DNA of 64,000 bases from VGBO01 sp964453335 (GTDB taxonomy: Bacteria > Actinomycetota > Acidimicrobiia > Acidimicrobiales > CAIXPF01), in the NCBI GenBank assembly GCA_964453335.1, contig CAYVOK010000009.1, positions 58,141 to 122,140 of the forward strand. The letters run 5' to 3'. A program made the position numbers and the translations under genes. A model generated the notes under the pieces. It did not search any database. It was not told the origin of the DNA and saw only the letters and a list, made by a program, of their open reading frames with translations. This document shows positions 49,262 through 58,677 of the stretch, piece by piece (positions within the stretch are counted from its first letter, which is position 1; each line of letters starts with the position of its first letter).

Positions 49262-50161
49262 TCAGTAGAGCGGGAGCAGGCGCTCGAGGTCGGCGAAACA
49301 GAAGTACAGCCCGACGAGCGCCGGGGGAGTCGCCGCGGCTCGGATCCCGACGCGGACGTAGAGGCGACGGGGTCGCCGAGCGGCGAACGTGACACCGCCG
49401 ACGAGGGCGGCGGTGGCGAGACCCCAGCCGATCGTGCCCACCAGCGTGGTCGGTTCCGACTCGACGAGCGTGCTCGTCGTGGTCGTGACGCTGCGGCTCG
49501 TGCTGATCGGGTTCGGCGCCGTCGTCGGCGCGGCGGTCTCGAGCATCCCCCAGACGACGAGTCGCTGGGCGTCACTGAAGCGTGGGTGGCAGGTGGTGAG
49601 CGTGAGCCGGTCGTCGCCCTTGCCCTCGACGACGTCGATCCGTTGCGGGGCGACGACCTCGCTGCCCGCGACCCGGTACCTGGCGGTGCCGTACACGGTG
49701 TCCACCAGGATCAGGTCGCCGGGTCGGAGTTCGTCGAGGCGGGCGAAGGGGGCGCCGTAGGTCGTCCGGTGGCCGGCGATCGCCGCGTTCCCACGCTGAC
49801 CGGGGAGCGGGGTCCCCGCGTAGAGGCCGGGGCCGTCGCGCAGGTCACCGAGATCCGTGCCCCACACGACGACCTTGTCGACGCCGATGTCGGGGATCCG
49901 GATGCGGGCGACCGCGTCGCCCGGCGCCGGGTCGAACTCGGGGACGACGCCCTCCTCGGGGGTACCCCCGGTGGTCGACATCTGGTCGATCACGGTGGCG
50001 AACTCCTCGACGAGGGTCTGTTGCGCCCGCTGTTCCGCAAGCCCGGTGCCCCAGAGCTGGTACCCGACGAACGCGAGCACGAGGGCGCCGGCGACGACGA
50101 GGGTGCGGCCGACGAGGCGGAGCACGATCGACGTCGTGGAGGCGGCGCGGTCGGCGGGCAT
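49262..50161 (-). CDS. Class E-type sortase
   Basis: This 299-aa protein starts at ATG 50161. An N-terminal helix (20-36), a catalytic H131 in AGHRTTYG, C191 in LTTCHPRF and R200 in DAQRLVVWG define a sortase. Two further hydrophobic segments at the C-terminus (about 235-290) and the TLTTCHPRFSDAQR block place it in class E, whose substrates carry LAXTG-type sorting signals. No such substrate was seen in the window. It is divergent from ccmA. Confidence 0.92.
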   Translation of the reverse strand: MPADRAASTTSIVLRLVGRTLVVAGALVLAFVGYQLWGTGLAEQRAQQTLVEEFATVIDQMSTTGGTPEEGVVPEFDPAPGDAVARIRIPDIGVDKVVVWGTDLGDLRDGPGLYAGTPLPGQRGNAAIAGHRTTYGAPFARLDELRPGDLILVDTVYGTARYRVAGSEVVAPQRIDVVEGKGDDRLTLTTCHPRFSDAQRLVVWGMLETAAPTTAPNPISTSRSVTTTTSTLVESEPTTLVGTIGWGLATAALVGGVTFAARRPRRLYVRVGIRAAATPPALVGLYFCFADLERLLPLY

Positions 50162-50201
50162 CGGGACCGTGAGGCTACCGGCGATAACCTTGCCGGGTCC
50201 C
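50162..50201. promoter_or_regulatory. Divergent promoter, sortase and ccm operon
   Basis: The 40-bp gap holds TAGCCT on the minus strand (10 bases before ATG 50161) and TAACCT on the plus strand (11 bases before ATG 50202), giving very short leaders in both directions. Confidence 0.45.
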
Positions 50202-50852
50202 ATGGAGCCCGTTCTCTCCCTTCGCGGCGTCGTGGCCGTCCTCGGCCGCTTCCCGGCGCTCGCCGGCGTCGATCTCGACGTCGAGGCGGGATCGACCGTC
50301 CTCCTCGTCGGGCCGAACGGTGCCGGCAAGTCGACCCTCCTCCGTCTCTGCGCCGGGCTCGTCGGCGTGACGTCGGGGACCGCGACGGTTCTCGGACACG
50401 ATCTTCGGGCCGGCCGGCGTGAACTCCGCCGGCGGGTCGGGTACCTCGGGCACGCGAACGGCCTGTACGACGAGCTGACCGTCCGGGAGAACGTCCGCTT
50501 CTGGGCCCGGGTCGCCCGGGTCGACGACCCGCCCGCCGCGGCGGAGGAGGCGCTCGACCGTCTCGAGGTCGCCACACGGCTCCGGGACCTCGGCGTCGGG
50601 CGACTGTCCGCCGGACAGCGTCGACGGGCGGCGCTCGCGGCGTTCGTGGTCCGCCGGCCCGAGCTGTGGCTGCTCGACGAACCCCACGCCGGTCTCGACG
50701 CCACCGCCCGTGACGATCTCGACGGGTTGGTGCGCGCGGCGACCGCCGCCGGCGCGACCGTGCTCGTGGCGTCCCACGAACTCGAACGGGCGACGGCGCT
50801 CGCAACCCGGACCGTGCGTCTCGAGGGCGGGGTGGTCGTCGATGTGGCGTGA
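50202..50852 (+). CDS. ccmA: Heme exporter ATPase CcmA
   Basis: This 216-aa ATPase has Walker A VGPNGAGKSTLLR, signature LSAGQRRRAALA, Walker B LWLLDEPHAGLD and H-loop VASHE. The downstream CcmB-like permease, CcmC and CcmE identify it. CcmAB drives release of heme-loaded CcmE from CcmC. First gene of the ccm operon; its end overlaps ccmB by 11 bp. Confidence 0.92.
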   Translation: MEPVLSLRGVVAVLGRFPALAGVDLDVEAGSTVLLVGPNGAGKSTLLRLCAGLVGVTSGTATVLGHDLRAGRRELRRRVGYLGHANGLYDELTVRENVRFWARVARVDDPPAAAEEALDRLEVATRLRDLGVGRLSAGQRRRAALAAFVVRRPELWLLDEPHAGLDATARDDLDGLVRAATAAGATVLVASHELERATALATRTVRLEGGVVVDVA

Positions 50853-51510
50853 CGCCCTGACCGTCGCCGGGCGCGACCTGCGGATCGAGTTCCGTTCCCG
50901 TGTCGCGCTCAACCAGGTCGTGCCCTTCGCGTTCATCGTCCTGTTGCTGTTCGGGTTCGCGCTCGACCCCGACCGGGGGATCCTGCAGAAGGTGACCCCG
51001 GGTCTGTTCTGGGTGACGGTGCTGCTCAGCGCGCTCGTCGTGGTCCAGCGCAGCTTTGCGATCGAACGCAGCGACGGTGGGCGCGACGCGCTGCGGGTCG
51101 GCGGGATCGACCCGGCCGGGGTGTTCCTCGGCAAGGGTGCGGCGATCGTCGTCGTCCTCGGTCTGTTGGAGATCGCCCTGCTCGCAGCGGTCGCGGTGCT
51201 CTACGGCGCGCCGTTGCGCGGCTGGCCGTTGCTCGTGGTCACGGCCTTCGTGAGCACCGTCGGGATCGTGGCCCCCGGCACCGTCTACGGGGCGCTCGCG
51301 TCGGGCCTGCGGGTCCGTGAGACGGTGCTCCCACTGCTGTTCCTGCCCGTGGTGGCGCCGGTGATGATCGGGGCCACCCGGGCCTTCGAGGCGGCATTCG
51401 ACGGGTCGTCTGCGGCAGGGTGGCGGTGGTGTGGTCTGCTCGGCGTGTTCGCGGTCGCGTACACGGCACTCGGCATGCTGCTGTTCGAACCCCTACTGGA
51501 GGAGTCGTGA
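50842..51510 (+). CDS. ccmB: Heme exporter permease CcmB
   Basis: This 222-aa protein has six membrane segments, beginning MWRDALTVAGRDLRIEFRSRVALNQVVPFAFIVLLLFGFALDP with SALVVVQRSFAIERSDG, as in CcmB. It overlaps both neighbours (11 bp with ccmA, GTGA with ccmC), supporting a single transcript. Confidence 0.93.
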   Translation: MWRDALTVAGRDLRIEFRSRVALNQVVPFAFIVLLLFGFALDPDRGILQKVTPGLFWVTVLLSALVVVQRSFAIERSDGGRDALRVGGIDPAGVFLGKGAAIVVVLGLLEIALLAAVAVLYGAPLRGWPLLVVTAFVSTVGIVAPGTVYGALASGLRVRETVLPLLFLPVVAPVMIGATRAFEAAFDGSSAAGWRWCGLLGVFAVAYTALGMLLFEPLLEES

Positions 51511-52229
51511 CGATCACGGGAACCGGTTCCCGGGCGACGCGTTCGCTCGGCCTCGTCACCCTCGCGCTGTGCGCGCTCCTGGCGTTGCTCGGCCTCGTGC
51601 TGAGCCCGCCGGACGTGGCCATGGGCGAGGCGGTCCGGCTGTTCTACGTGCACGTCCCCGCTGCGCTCGCGTCGTACGCCGGGATCGCGGTGCTCGGGGT
51701 GGGCAGCGTGCTGTACCTGTGGAAGCGGTCCCTCACCTGGGACCTGCTCGCTGCGGCCGGCGCCGAGATCGCGCTGGTGTTCACTGCGCTCACGCTCGTC
51801 ACCGGCAGCCTGTGGGGTCGGCCGACGTGGGGCACCTACTGGGAGTGGGACCCGCGCCTGACGGCGACGGCCGTGCTGTTCCTGCTGCTCCTCGGCCACG
51901 TCGCCGTGCGGGCCGCCGGCGGCGACGTGCACACGCGGGCGCGGCGGAGCGCAGTGGTCGGCCTCCTCGCGACGGTCGACGTGCCGATCGTGCGCTACTC
52001 GGTGGACTGGTGGCGGAGCCTGCACCAGCCGGCCACCCTGTCGAAGCTCGACCCGACGATCGACGGTCTGATGCTGTTCACGGCGTTCGTCGGGATCGTC
52101 GCCTTCATGGCGGCGTTCCTGTGGTTAATGGTGCACCGCTTCCGGGTCGCCTGGCTCGAGGAACGGGCCGAGGAGCAGACCCTCGTCGGGGCGATCGCCG
52201 AACGCCGGGCGGAAGGGGGACGGTCGTGA
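51507..52229 (+). CDS. ccmC: Heme lyase/exporter component CcmC
   Basis: This 240-aa protein has six membrane segments with the tryptophan-rich WGRPTWGTYWEWDPRLT loop (WWD domain) and conserved histidines in FYVHVPAA and SLHQPAT that coordinate heme. It loads heme onto CcmE. GTG 51507 overlaps the ccmB stop and has a GGAGGA-type ribosome site. Confidence 0.95.
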   Translation: MTITGTGSRATRSLGLVTLALCALLALLGLVLSPPDVAMGEAVRLFYVHVPAALASYAGIAVLGVGSVLYLWKRSLTWDLLAAAGAEIALVFTALTLVTGSLWGRPTWGTYWEWDPRLTATAVLFLLLLGHVAVRAAGGDVHTRARRSAVVGLLATVDVPIVRYSVDWWRSLHQPATLSKLDPTIDGLMLFTAFVGIVAFMAAFLWLMVHRFRVAWLEERAEEQTLVGAIAERRAEGGRS

Positions 52230-52360
52230 GTGCCGTCGGTCACGTGATCGTGGGCTGGGCCTTCAGCGGCGTCGTGCTCGCCGCCTACGCTTGGCGGGTG
52301 CTGCGCCGAGGTCGCCGACTCTCGGCCGTCGTCCCGGAGGACCGTCGTCGATGGACCTGA
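52226..52360 (+). CDS. ccmD: CcmD-like small membrane protein
   Basis: This 44-aa protein has one membrane helix (HVIVGWAFSGVVLAAYAWRVL) followed by a basic tail RRGRRLS, the form and position of CcmD, which stabilises the CcmC-CcmE complex. GTGA overlap with ccmC and 10-bp overlap with ccmE. It is short enough to be missed by many pipelines. Confidence 0.8.
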   Translation: MSAVGHVIVGWAFSGVVLAAYAWRVLRRGRRLSAVVPEDRRRWT

Positions 52361-52803
52361 CCCCGAATCCGACGCCGCCCCGACGGCGCCGGCGGCGGAC
52401 CGCCGTCCTCGGCGCCGTGGTGGTGGTCGTGCTCGGGGTCGTCGTCGTGCGCGGGCTCGGGGACGCCACGCTGTACTTCCACAACGTCGACGAGGCGGTC
52501 GCGATGCGCGCCGAGCTCGGCGACGACCGGTTCCGCCTGCAGGGCGCGGTGGTCGACGGGACCGTCGACCGTGCCGGTGAGGTCACGAGCTTCGACGTCA
52601 CCTACAACGGGGTGCAGGCGACCGTGCGCCACCGGGGGGAGATCCCCAAGATGTTCGCCGCCGGGATCCCCGTCGTCCTCGAGGGACGCTGGTCGGGTGA
52701 CGCGTTCGCGAGCGATCGCATGCTCGTGAAGCACAGCGAGGTGTACGTGGCGGAGAACCCGGACCGGGTGACCGGGTACGGGGAGTCGACCCCGACCTCA
52801 TGA
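52351..52803 (+). CDS. ccmE: Heme chaperone CcmE
   Basis: This 150-aa protein has one N-terminal helix (18-35), an OB-fold domain with FRLQGAVVDGTV, VTYNGVQATVRHRGEIPKMFAAG and VVLEG, and MLVKHSEVY. H128 with Y132 forms the H-x3-Y heme-attachment site, the classical histidine form. It ferries heme to CcmF. It starts inside the ccmD end and overlaps ccmF by 4 bp. Confidence 0.95.
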   Translation: MDLTPNPTPPRRRRRRTAVLGAVVVVVLGVVVVRGLGDATLYFHNVDEAVAMRAELGDDRFRLQGAVVDGTVDRAGEVTSFDVTYNGVQATVRHRGEIPKMFAAGIPVVLEGRWSGDAFASDRMLVKHSEVYVAENPDRVTGYGESTPTS

Positions 52804-54746
52804 ACCTCGCCCTCGGCAAGGCGGGCGTGGTGCTCGCGTTCGTGAGCGCGCTGTCGGGCGCGGGGACCCTCACGTTCGCGCTCCTGCGGCGTCGCCCCCA
52901 TCTGCACCGGCTTGCCGTCCCCTACGCCCTGCTGTCCCTCCTCGGCGCCGTCGTCGCGTTCGGGGCGATGGAGCGGGCGTTCATCCAGCGCGACTTCACG
53001 ATCGCGTACGTGGCCGAGCACGGCAGCCGCGCCACCCCGGACCTGTTCAACCTGACCGCACTGTGGTCGGCGCTCGAGGGATCGATCCTGCTGTGGGGTC
53101 TCGTGCTCGTCGGCTACGTCGTCGCCGTCGTGTGGAAGTTCCGCACGAAGCTCGAGGACCCCCTCGTCGGGTGGGCGCTCGTGACGCTGTTCGCCGTCAG
53201 CGTGTTCTTCTACGGGCTGATGATGCAGCCGGCCGACCCCTTCGTCCGCTTCGACCCGCCGCTCGGGTACGACGGACCGGGGCCGAACCCGCTGCTGCAG
53301 AACCACCCGCTGATGGTGTTCCACCCGCCGATGCTCTACCTCGGCTACGTGGGCTTCACGGTGCCGTTCGCGTTCGCGATCGCGGCGCTCGTGACCGGCC
53401 GGGTCGGCGAGGGCTGGCTGGTGGCAACCCGGCGGTGGACGCTGATCGCCTGGGGCTTCCTGACCGCCGGGATCGTCCTCGGTTCGTGGTGGAGCTACGA
53501 GGTCCTCGGCTGGGCCGGGTACTGGGGCTGGGACCCGGTCGAGAACGCGAGCTTCCTGCCCTGGCTCACGGGCACGGCGTACCTCCACTCGGTGATGATC
53601 CAGGAACGGCGCGGCATGCTGCGGGTCTGGAACCTGGCGCTGCTGTGCGCCACGTTCAGCCTCACGATCCTCGGCACGTTCCTCACCCGTTCGGGGGTGA
53701 TCGAGTCGGTGCACGCGTTCGCCGAGGGCTCGATCGGACCGATCCTGCTCGGGTTCTTCGCCGTCGTCGTCGCCGTGTCGGTCGGCCTCATCGGCTGGCG
53801 CGGTGACGCGCTGCGGGCACCGGGTCGGATCGATTCGGCGCTGTCACGTGAGGGCGCGTTCCTCCTCAACAACGTGCTGTTCGCCGCGTTCGCGTTCCTC
53901 GTGCTGTTGGGCACCGTGTTCCCGCTCGTGCTCGAGGCGGTGCGGGACCAGCGGGTGTCCGTCGGTGCGCCGTACTTCGACCAGATGTCGCGTCCGGTCG
54001 GCCTCGTGCTGCTGTTCCTCATGGCGGTCGCCCCGGTGCTGCCGTGGCGCCGGACCACCACCGAGACGCTCGCCCGTCGCCTCCTGTGGCCGGCATGGCT
54101 CGGCGCGGGGGCGCTCGTGACAGCGGTGGCGGTCGGTGCACGCGGCTACGCGCCGCTGCTCGCGTTCCTGCTCGGCGGCTTCGCCGGCGGAGCGGCGCTG
54201 CGCCAGGTGGTGCTCGCCACCCGACGCCAGGGTTGGCGTGGCCTCGTCGGTCGGGCGAACGGCGGGATGATCGTGCACCTCGGTGTCGTCCTCGTCGCGG
54301 TCGGCCTCGCGGCGTCGTCGAGCTACCTCGTCGACGGGGAGTTCGAGCTGTCGATCGGGGAGGAGGCGACGCTGTCCGGGCACACCGTCATCTACCTCGG
54401 TACGGAGACCGTCGAGTTCCCCGAGAAGGTGTCGATGCGGGCCCGGGTTCTCGTCGACGGCGAGGTGGTGCACGAGCCGAGCTTCAACATGTTCCGTTCC
54501 GCCGGTCAGGGCGTCGGCGAGCCGTCCGTGCGCACCTCGCTGTGGAACGACGTGTACCTGACGCTCGAGCAGCCGCTCCCCGTCGACGACGGGCCGGCGG
54601 TGATCCGGGTGATCATCCAACCGCTCGTGAGCTGGATGTGGATCGGCGGCGGCCTGATGGCGCTCGGGACCCTCCTCGCCGCGTTCCCGGGGCGGCGGCG
54701 TCGCCCGACCGACCCGGTGTCGGCGCCCGTGGCGGTCGAGGCATGA
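52800..54746 (+). CDS. ccmF: Cytochrome c heme lyase CcmF
   Basis: This 648-aa protein has about fifteen membrane segments. The WWD loop WGWDPVENASFLPWL, LGSWWSYEVLGWAGYWGW before it and NHPLMVFHPPMLYLGYVGF are diagnostic. It joins heme to CXXCH of apocytochromes. Overlaps ccmE and the thioredoxin gene by 4 bp each. Confidence 0.96.
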   Translation: MNLALGKAGVVLAFVSALSGAGTLTFALLRRRPHLHRLAVPYALLSLLGAVVAFGAMERAFIQRDFTIAYVAEHGSRATPDLFNLTALWSALEGSILLWGLVLVGYVVAVVWKFRTKLEDPLVGWALVTLFAVSVFFYGLMMQPADPFVRFDPPLGYDGPGPNPLLQNHPLMVFHPPMLYLGYVGFTVPFAFAIAALVTGRVGEGWLVATRRWTLIAWGFLTAGIVLGSWWSYEVLGWAGYWGWDPVENASFLPWLTGTAYLHSVMIQERRGMLRVWNLALLCATFSLTILGTFLTRSGVIESVHAFAEGSIGPILLGFFAVVVAVSVGLIGWRGDALRAPGRIDSALSREGAFLLNNVLFAAFAFLVLLGTVFPLVLEAVRDQRVSVGAPYFDQMSRPVGLVLLFLMAVAPVLPWRRTTTETLARRLLWPAWLGAGALVTAVAVGARGYAPLLAFLLGGFAGGAALRQVVLATRRQGWRGLVGRANGGMIVHLGVVLVAVGLAASSSYLVDGEFELSIGEEATLSGHTVIYLGTETVEFPEKVSMRARVLVDGEVVHEPSFNMFRSAGQGVGEPSVRTSLWNDVYLTLEQPLPVDDGPAVIRVIIQPLVSWMWIGGGLMALGTLLAAFPGRRRRPTDPVSAPVAVEA

Positions 54747-55294
54747 CAGCCCGACGCGCCGCGCTCGCGGTAGGCGTGGTGCTCGTGGCGTTCACGGTCG
54801 TGCTCGTCGTCGGACTGCTGCGTCGCGACGACGACACCGCTGCGATGGCGCCGAGCCCCCTCGACGGCGAGCTCGCCCCTGCCCTCGCCGGGCCGACGAT
54901 CGACGGGTCCACCTACGACCTCGACCGTGACCGTGGGGCGTGGGTGATCGTCAACTTCTTCGCGACCTGGTGCCCGCCGTGCGTACGGGAGCACCCCGAA
55001 CTCGTTGCGTTCGCCGAACGGCACGCGGACGGCGACCGGCGGGTCCTCTCCGTGGTGTTCGGCGGCCCGGGTGAGGCCGAGGCGACCCGGAAGTTCTTCG
55101 ACCGCAACGGCGGCGACTGGCCGGTGCTGCTCGACGACGGCGGCCGCGCGGCGGTCGACTACGGCGTGACGAAGGTGCCGGAGTCGATCCTCGTCGCGCC
55201 GAGCGGCATCGTGGTCGGCAAGATCCGGGGTGGGGTGACCGCGGACGGGCTCGACGCGGTGATCGACGCGCTGGTCGTCGGGGTGGGATCGTGA
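54743..55294 (+). CDS. ccmG: Thiol:disulfide protein CcmG/ResA-like
   Basis: This 183-aa protein has an N-terminal membrane anchor (7-24) and a thioredoxin fold with WCPPC in FFATWCPPCVREHPE. The cis-Pro segment is KVPESILVAP. It keeps apocytochrome cysteines reduced. ATGA overlap with ccmF, GTGA overlap with ccmH. Confidence 0.93.
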   Translation: MTARRAALAVGVVLVAFTVVLVVGLLRRDDDTAAMAPSPLDGELAPALAGPTIDGSTYDLDRDRGAWVIVNFFATWCPPCVREHPELVAFAERHADGDRRVLSVVFGGPGEAEATRKFFDRNGGDWPVLLDDGGRAAVDYGVTKVPESILVAPSGIVVGKIRGGVTADGLDAVIDALVVGVGS

Positions 55295-55776
55295 ACCGCC
55301 GGGTGCTGACCGCACTGTGGGGTGTGGTGCTCGGGGTGGTCGCGGTGGCCTTCTCCATCGGTGTCGTCGCCGGTGGCGGTCCCCGTTCCGACGAGGAACG
55401 CACCCGCGACCTCGCCGAGGAGTTCGCCTGCCCGCAGTGCGCCGGGCAGTCGGTGGCCGAGTCGGCGACGCCGTCGGCCGTGAACGTCCGCCAGGAGATC
55501 GCCCGCCTGGTCGACGGGGGTGCGACCGACGCCGAGGTGCGGGCCCGCATCACCGACCGGTTCGGCGACGACGTCCTGCTCGCCCCGCCGGGTCGTGGTG
55601 TCGTGTCGCTCGTGTGGGTGGTGCCGGTCGCGGTCGCGGTCGTGTCCGTGGCGGCGCTCGGGCTGGTGCTGTGGCGCTGGCGTGACCCGCTCGGCGACGG
55701 CGACCCCGACGACGCCGACGTGGACCTCGTCACGGCGTTCCTCGCGGAGCGGGCCGAGGCGACGGAGGAACCGTGA
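55291..55776 (+). CDS. ccmH: CcmH-type cytochrome c thiol reductase
   Basis: This 161-aa protein has an N-terminal helix or signal (6-26), EEFACPQCAGQSVAESATPSAVNVRQEIARLV with the C-x2-C pair, DRFGDDVLLAPP, then a C-terminal membrane helix (about 104-127). Order and motif match CcmH/CycL. It reduces the cytochrome disulfide with CcmG. Confidence 0.95.
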   Translation: MNRRVLTALWGVVLGVVAVAFSIGVVAGGGPRSDEERTRDLAEEFACPQCAGQSVAESATPSAVNVRQEIARLVDGGATDAEVRARITDRFGDDVLLAPPGRGVVSLVWVVPVAVAVVSVAALGLVLWRWRDPLGDGDPDDADVDLVTAFLAERAEATEEP

Positions 55777-56486
55777 CCGAACGGGACCTCGAGGCGGAAC
55801 GCGACTTCCTCGCCCGTTCCCTGGTGGATCTCGACCGTGAGCTCGCAGCCGGTGACATCGACCCGGCGGACCACGCGGCGTTGCGTGCCGACTACGTGCG
55901 GCGCACGGCCGAGGTCCTGCGGGCCATCGAGCAGCGCCGTCCCGCCGCACCGCCGCCGTCCCGCCCGCGGTCGCCCTGGCGCAGCGCCGGTCTCGCGATC
56001 TTGGTGGTGGTCGCGGCGGTCGGTGCCGGTCTCGTCGTCGCCCGCACCGCCGGGACCCGCACGTCGACGGCGAGCCTCACCGGCGACATCCGGGCCTCGA
56101 CCCGCCAACAGCTCCTCGAGTGTTCCGAGCTGTCGGCGGCGTCGATGCGCGGGTCGGCGTCGACGCTCCTCGACGCGGTCCGCTGCTACGACGGCGTGCT
56201 CGCCGCACAACCCTCCGACGCCGAGGCGCTCGCCTATCGCGGCTGGCTGCTGGTGCGGACTGGTGACGAGCGGCTCGCAGCCGAGGGGCGTCGCAACATC
56301 GACGCGGCCGTCGCCGCCGATCCTGCGTACCCCGACGCCCGGGCGTTCCGCACGATCGTGCTGTTCCGGGCCGGGGAGCTCGACGCGGCGCGCAGCGAAC
56401 TGACCGCGCTCGAGGCGCTCGACCCGCCGCCGCTGATGCTGCAGCTCCTCGACGGGTTCGGGGTCCGTCAGGCGCTGCGGGGCTGA
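55773..56486 (+). CDS. ccmI: CcmI-like TPR membrane protein
   Basis: This 237-aa protein begins with a helical cytoplasmic segment (ERDFLARSLVDLDRELAAGDID, as in CcmI), has one membrane helix (70-90) and a C-terminal TPR-like region (about 125-215, YDGVLAAQPSDAEALAYRGWLLVRTGD). CcmI holds apocytochrome c for heme ligation. It overlaps ccmH by 4 bp and ends the operon, 3 bp from the convergent sufR. Confidence 0.82.
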   Translation: MTERDLEAERDFLARSLVDLDRELAAGDIDPADHAALRADYVRRTAEVLRAIEQRRPAAPPPSRPRSPWRSAGLAILVVVAAVGAGLVVARTAGTRTSTASLTGDIRASTRQQLLECSELSAASMRGSASTLLDAVRCYDGVLAAQPSDAEALAYRGWLLVRTGDERLAAEGRRNIDAAVAADPAYPDARAFRTIVLFRAGELDAARSELTALEALDPPPLMLQLLDGFGVRQALRG

Positions 56487-56489
56487 CGA

Positions 56490-57203
56490 TCAGTCGCCGG
56501 CCGCGACCTCGAAGTCGCAGGCGACCTCGCCGGTGAGGAGGGAGCCACCGAGGACGGGGTCGCTGGCCCCGTGCAGGGCCGACATCATCCCGCGGATCAT
56601 GCCGCGGTCGACGGCGCAGATCACGGGGTGCACCACCTCGGCACCCCCGAAGGGGCAGTGCTCGGCGACGATGCGGAGCTCGTCCACCCGGGCGGCGAAC
56701 CCGTGCGCCGTCATCGCGTCGGCGACGACGTGCAACGCCGCCCGGAAACTGCGCTGGCTCTCCGCCGCATCGCCCATCGACGTGGCCATCGCCCGCCCGT
56801 ACTCGGCACCGACGTCCTCGGCGAGCTGTTCGGCCTGTTCCCGGGGGAGCAGGGCGAGGGCGCGCTTGAGGAGGTTCACGAGGACGGCGTCGTGGCGCAC
56901 GGCGACGTGCGGGGTGAGCTCCGCCTCGGTCGCCCGGTAGCGCTTGGAGGGACGCCCGGCGCCGGTGCGGCCCGACCGGCCGACGACGACCTCGACGTAC
57001 CCACCGCCGGCGAGCTTGTCGAGGTGGTGGCGGGCGACGTTGACGTGGAGGCCGAACGCCTCGGCGACCTCGGCGGCGGTCAGACCGTCGGGTGCGTCGT
57101 GGACGGCGAGGAAGATGTCGCGTCGGGTCGGGTCGCCGAACGCGGACGAGATCGCGGTCACCGTGGACGCGAACTCGGTCGGATTCAGGGCAGGACGGGA
57201 CAC
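56490..57203 (-). CDS. sufR: SufR-type iron-sulfur transcriptional repressor
   Basis: This 237-aa protein has an N-terminal winged helix (SSAFGDPTRRDIFLAVHDAPDGLTAAEVAEAFGLHVNVARHHLDKL). The C-terminal part holds three cysteines, HCPFG, HPVICAVDRG and VACDFEV, placed like the cluster ligands of mycobacterial and streptomycete SufR. It should sense Fe-S cluster supply and repress Fe-S genes. It is divergent from mrp, and its own -10 (TAGAAT) is followed by six bases and GTG 57203. Confidence 0.88.
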   Translation of the reverse strand: MSRPALNPTEFASTVTAISSAFGDPTRRDIFLAVHDAPDGLTAAEVAEAFGLHVNVARHHLDKLAGGGYVEVVVGRSGRTGAGRPSKRYRATEAELTPHVAVRHDAVLVNLLKRALALLPREQAEQLAEDVGAEYGRAMATSMGDAAESQRSFRAALHVVADAMTAHGFAARVDELRIVAEHCPFGGAEVVHPVICAVDRGMIRGMMSALHGASDPVLGGSLLTGEVACDFEVAAGD

Positions 57204-57209
57204 GTCGGT

Positions 57210-57235
57210 ATTCTACCTATCCCGATAGGAGAAAT
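57210..57235. promoter_or_regulatory. sufR/mrp intergenic operator and promoters
   Basis: A perfect 14-bp inverted repeat, CCTATC-CC-GATAGG, spans 57216-57229. It abuts the minus-strand TAGAAT (57210-57215) and lies in the -10/-35 spacer of sufR. On the plus side AGAAAT (57230-57235) could be the mrp -10. A repressor bound here would block both directions, fitting SufR autoregulation. Confidence 0.6.
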
Positions 57236-57255
57236 CCCTCGACCCCGGGGAGACC

Positions 57256-58401
<1,146 letters not shown>

Positions 58402-58424
58402 GTTCATCCGGCACCGTCGAAGGG

Positions 58425-58670
58425 ATGGAAGGCGTGGACGTTCGCATCGGGGTCACCGACACCCCCAAGGAACTGGTGGTCGACCTCGGTGACGGGGACC
58501 GCGACGCGGTCCGCGCCGACATCGAGGCCGCGCTCGCCGGGTCCGCCACCGTGTTGTGGCTGACCGACAAGGACGGCCGCACGATCGGGGTGCCCGCGCA
58601 GCGCATCGCATACGTCGAGATCGGACGGCCCGACGGGGGCCGGACGATCGGGTTCGCCGCCGACCGCTGA
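58425..58670 (+). CDS. DUF3107 protein
   Basis: This protein of about 80 aa reads VRIGVTDTPKELVVDLGDGDRDAVRADIEAALAG and VPAQRIAYVEIG, the DUF3107 pattern of small ATP-binding-site-like proteins of unknown function in actinobacteria. ATG 58425 or GTG 58434 could be the start; the family's N-terminus fits 58434 better. It lies between mrp and the Get3-like pair. Confidence 0.85.
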   Translation: MEGVDVRIGVTDTPKELVVDLGDGDRDAVRADIEAALAGSATVLWLTDKDGRTIGVPAQRIAYVEIGRPDGGRTIGFAADR

Positions 58671-58677
58671 GCCCTGC

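Noticed and set aside
56487..56489. Terminator between ccmI and sufR
   Set aside because: The convergent stops are 3 bp apart and no hairpin with T-tract is visible.
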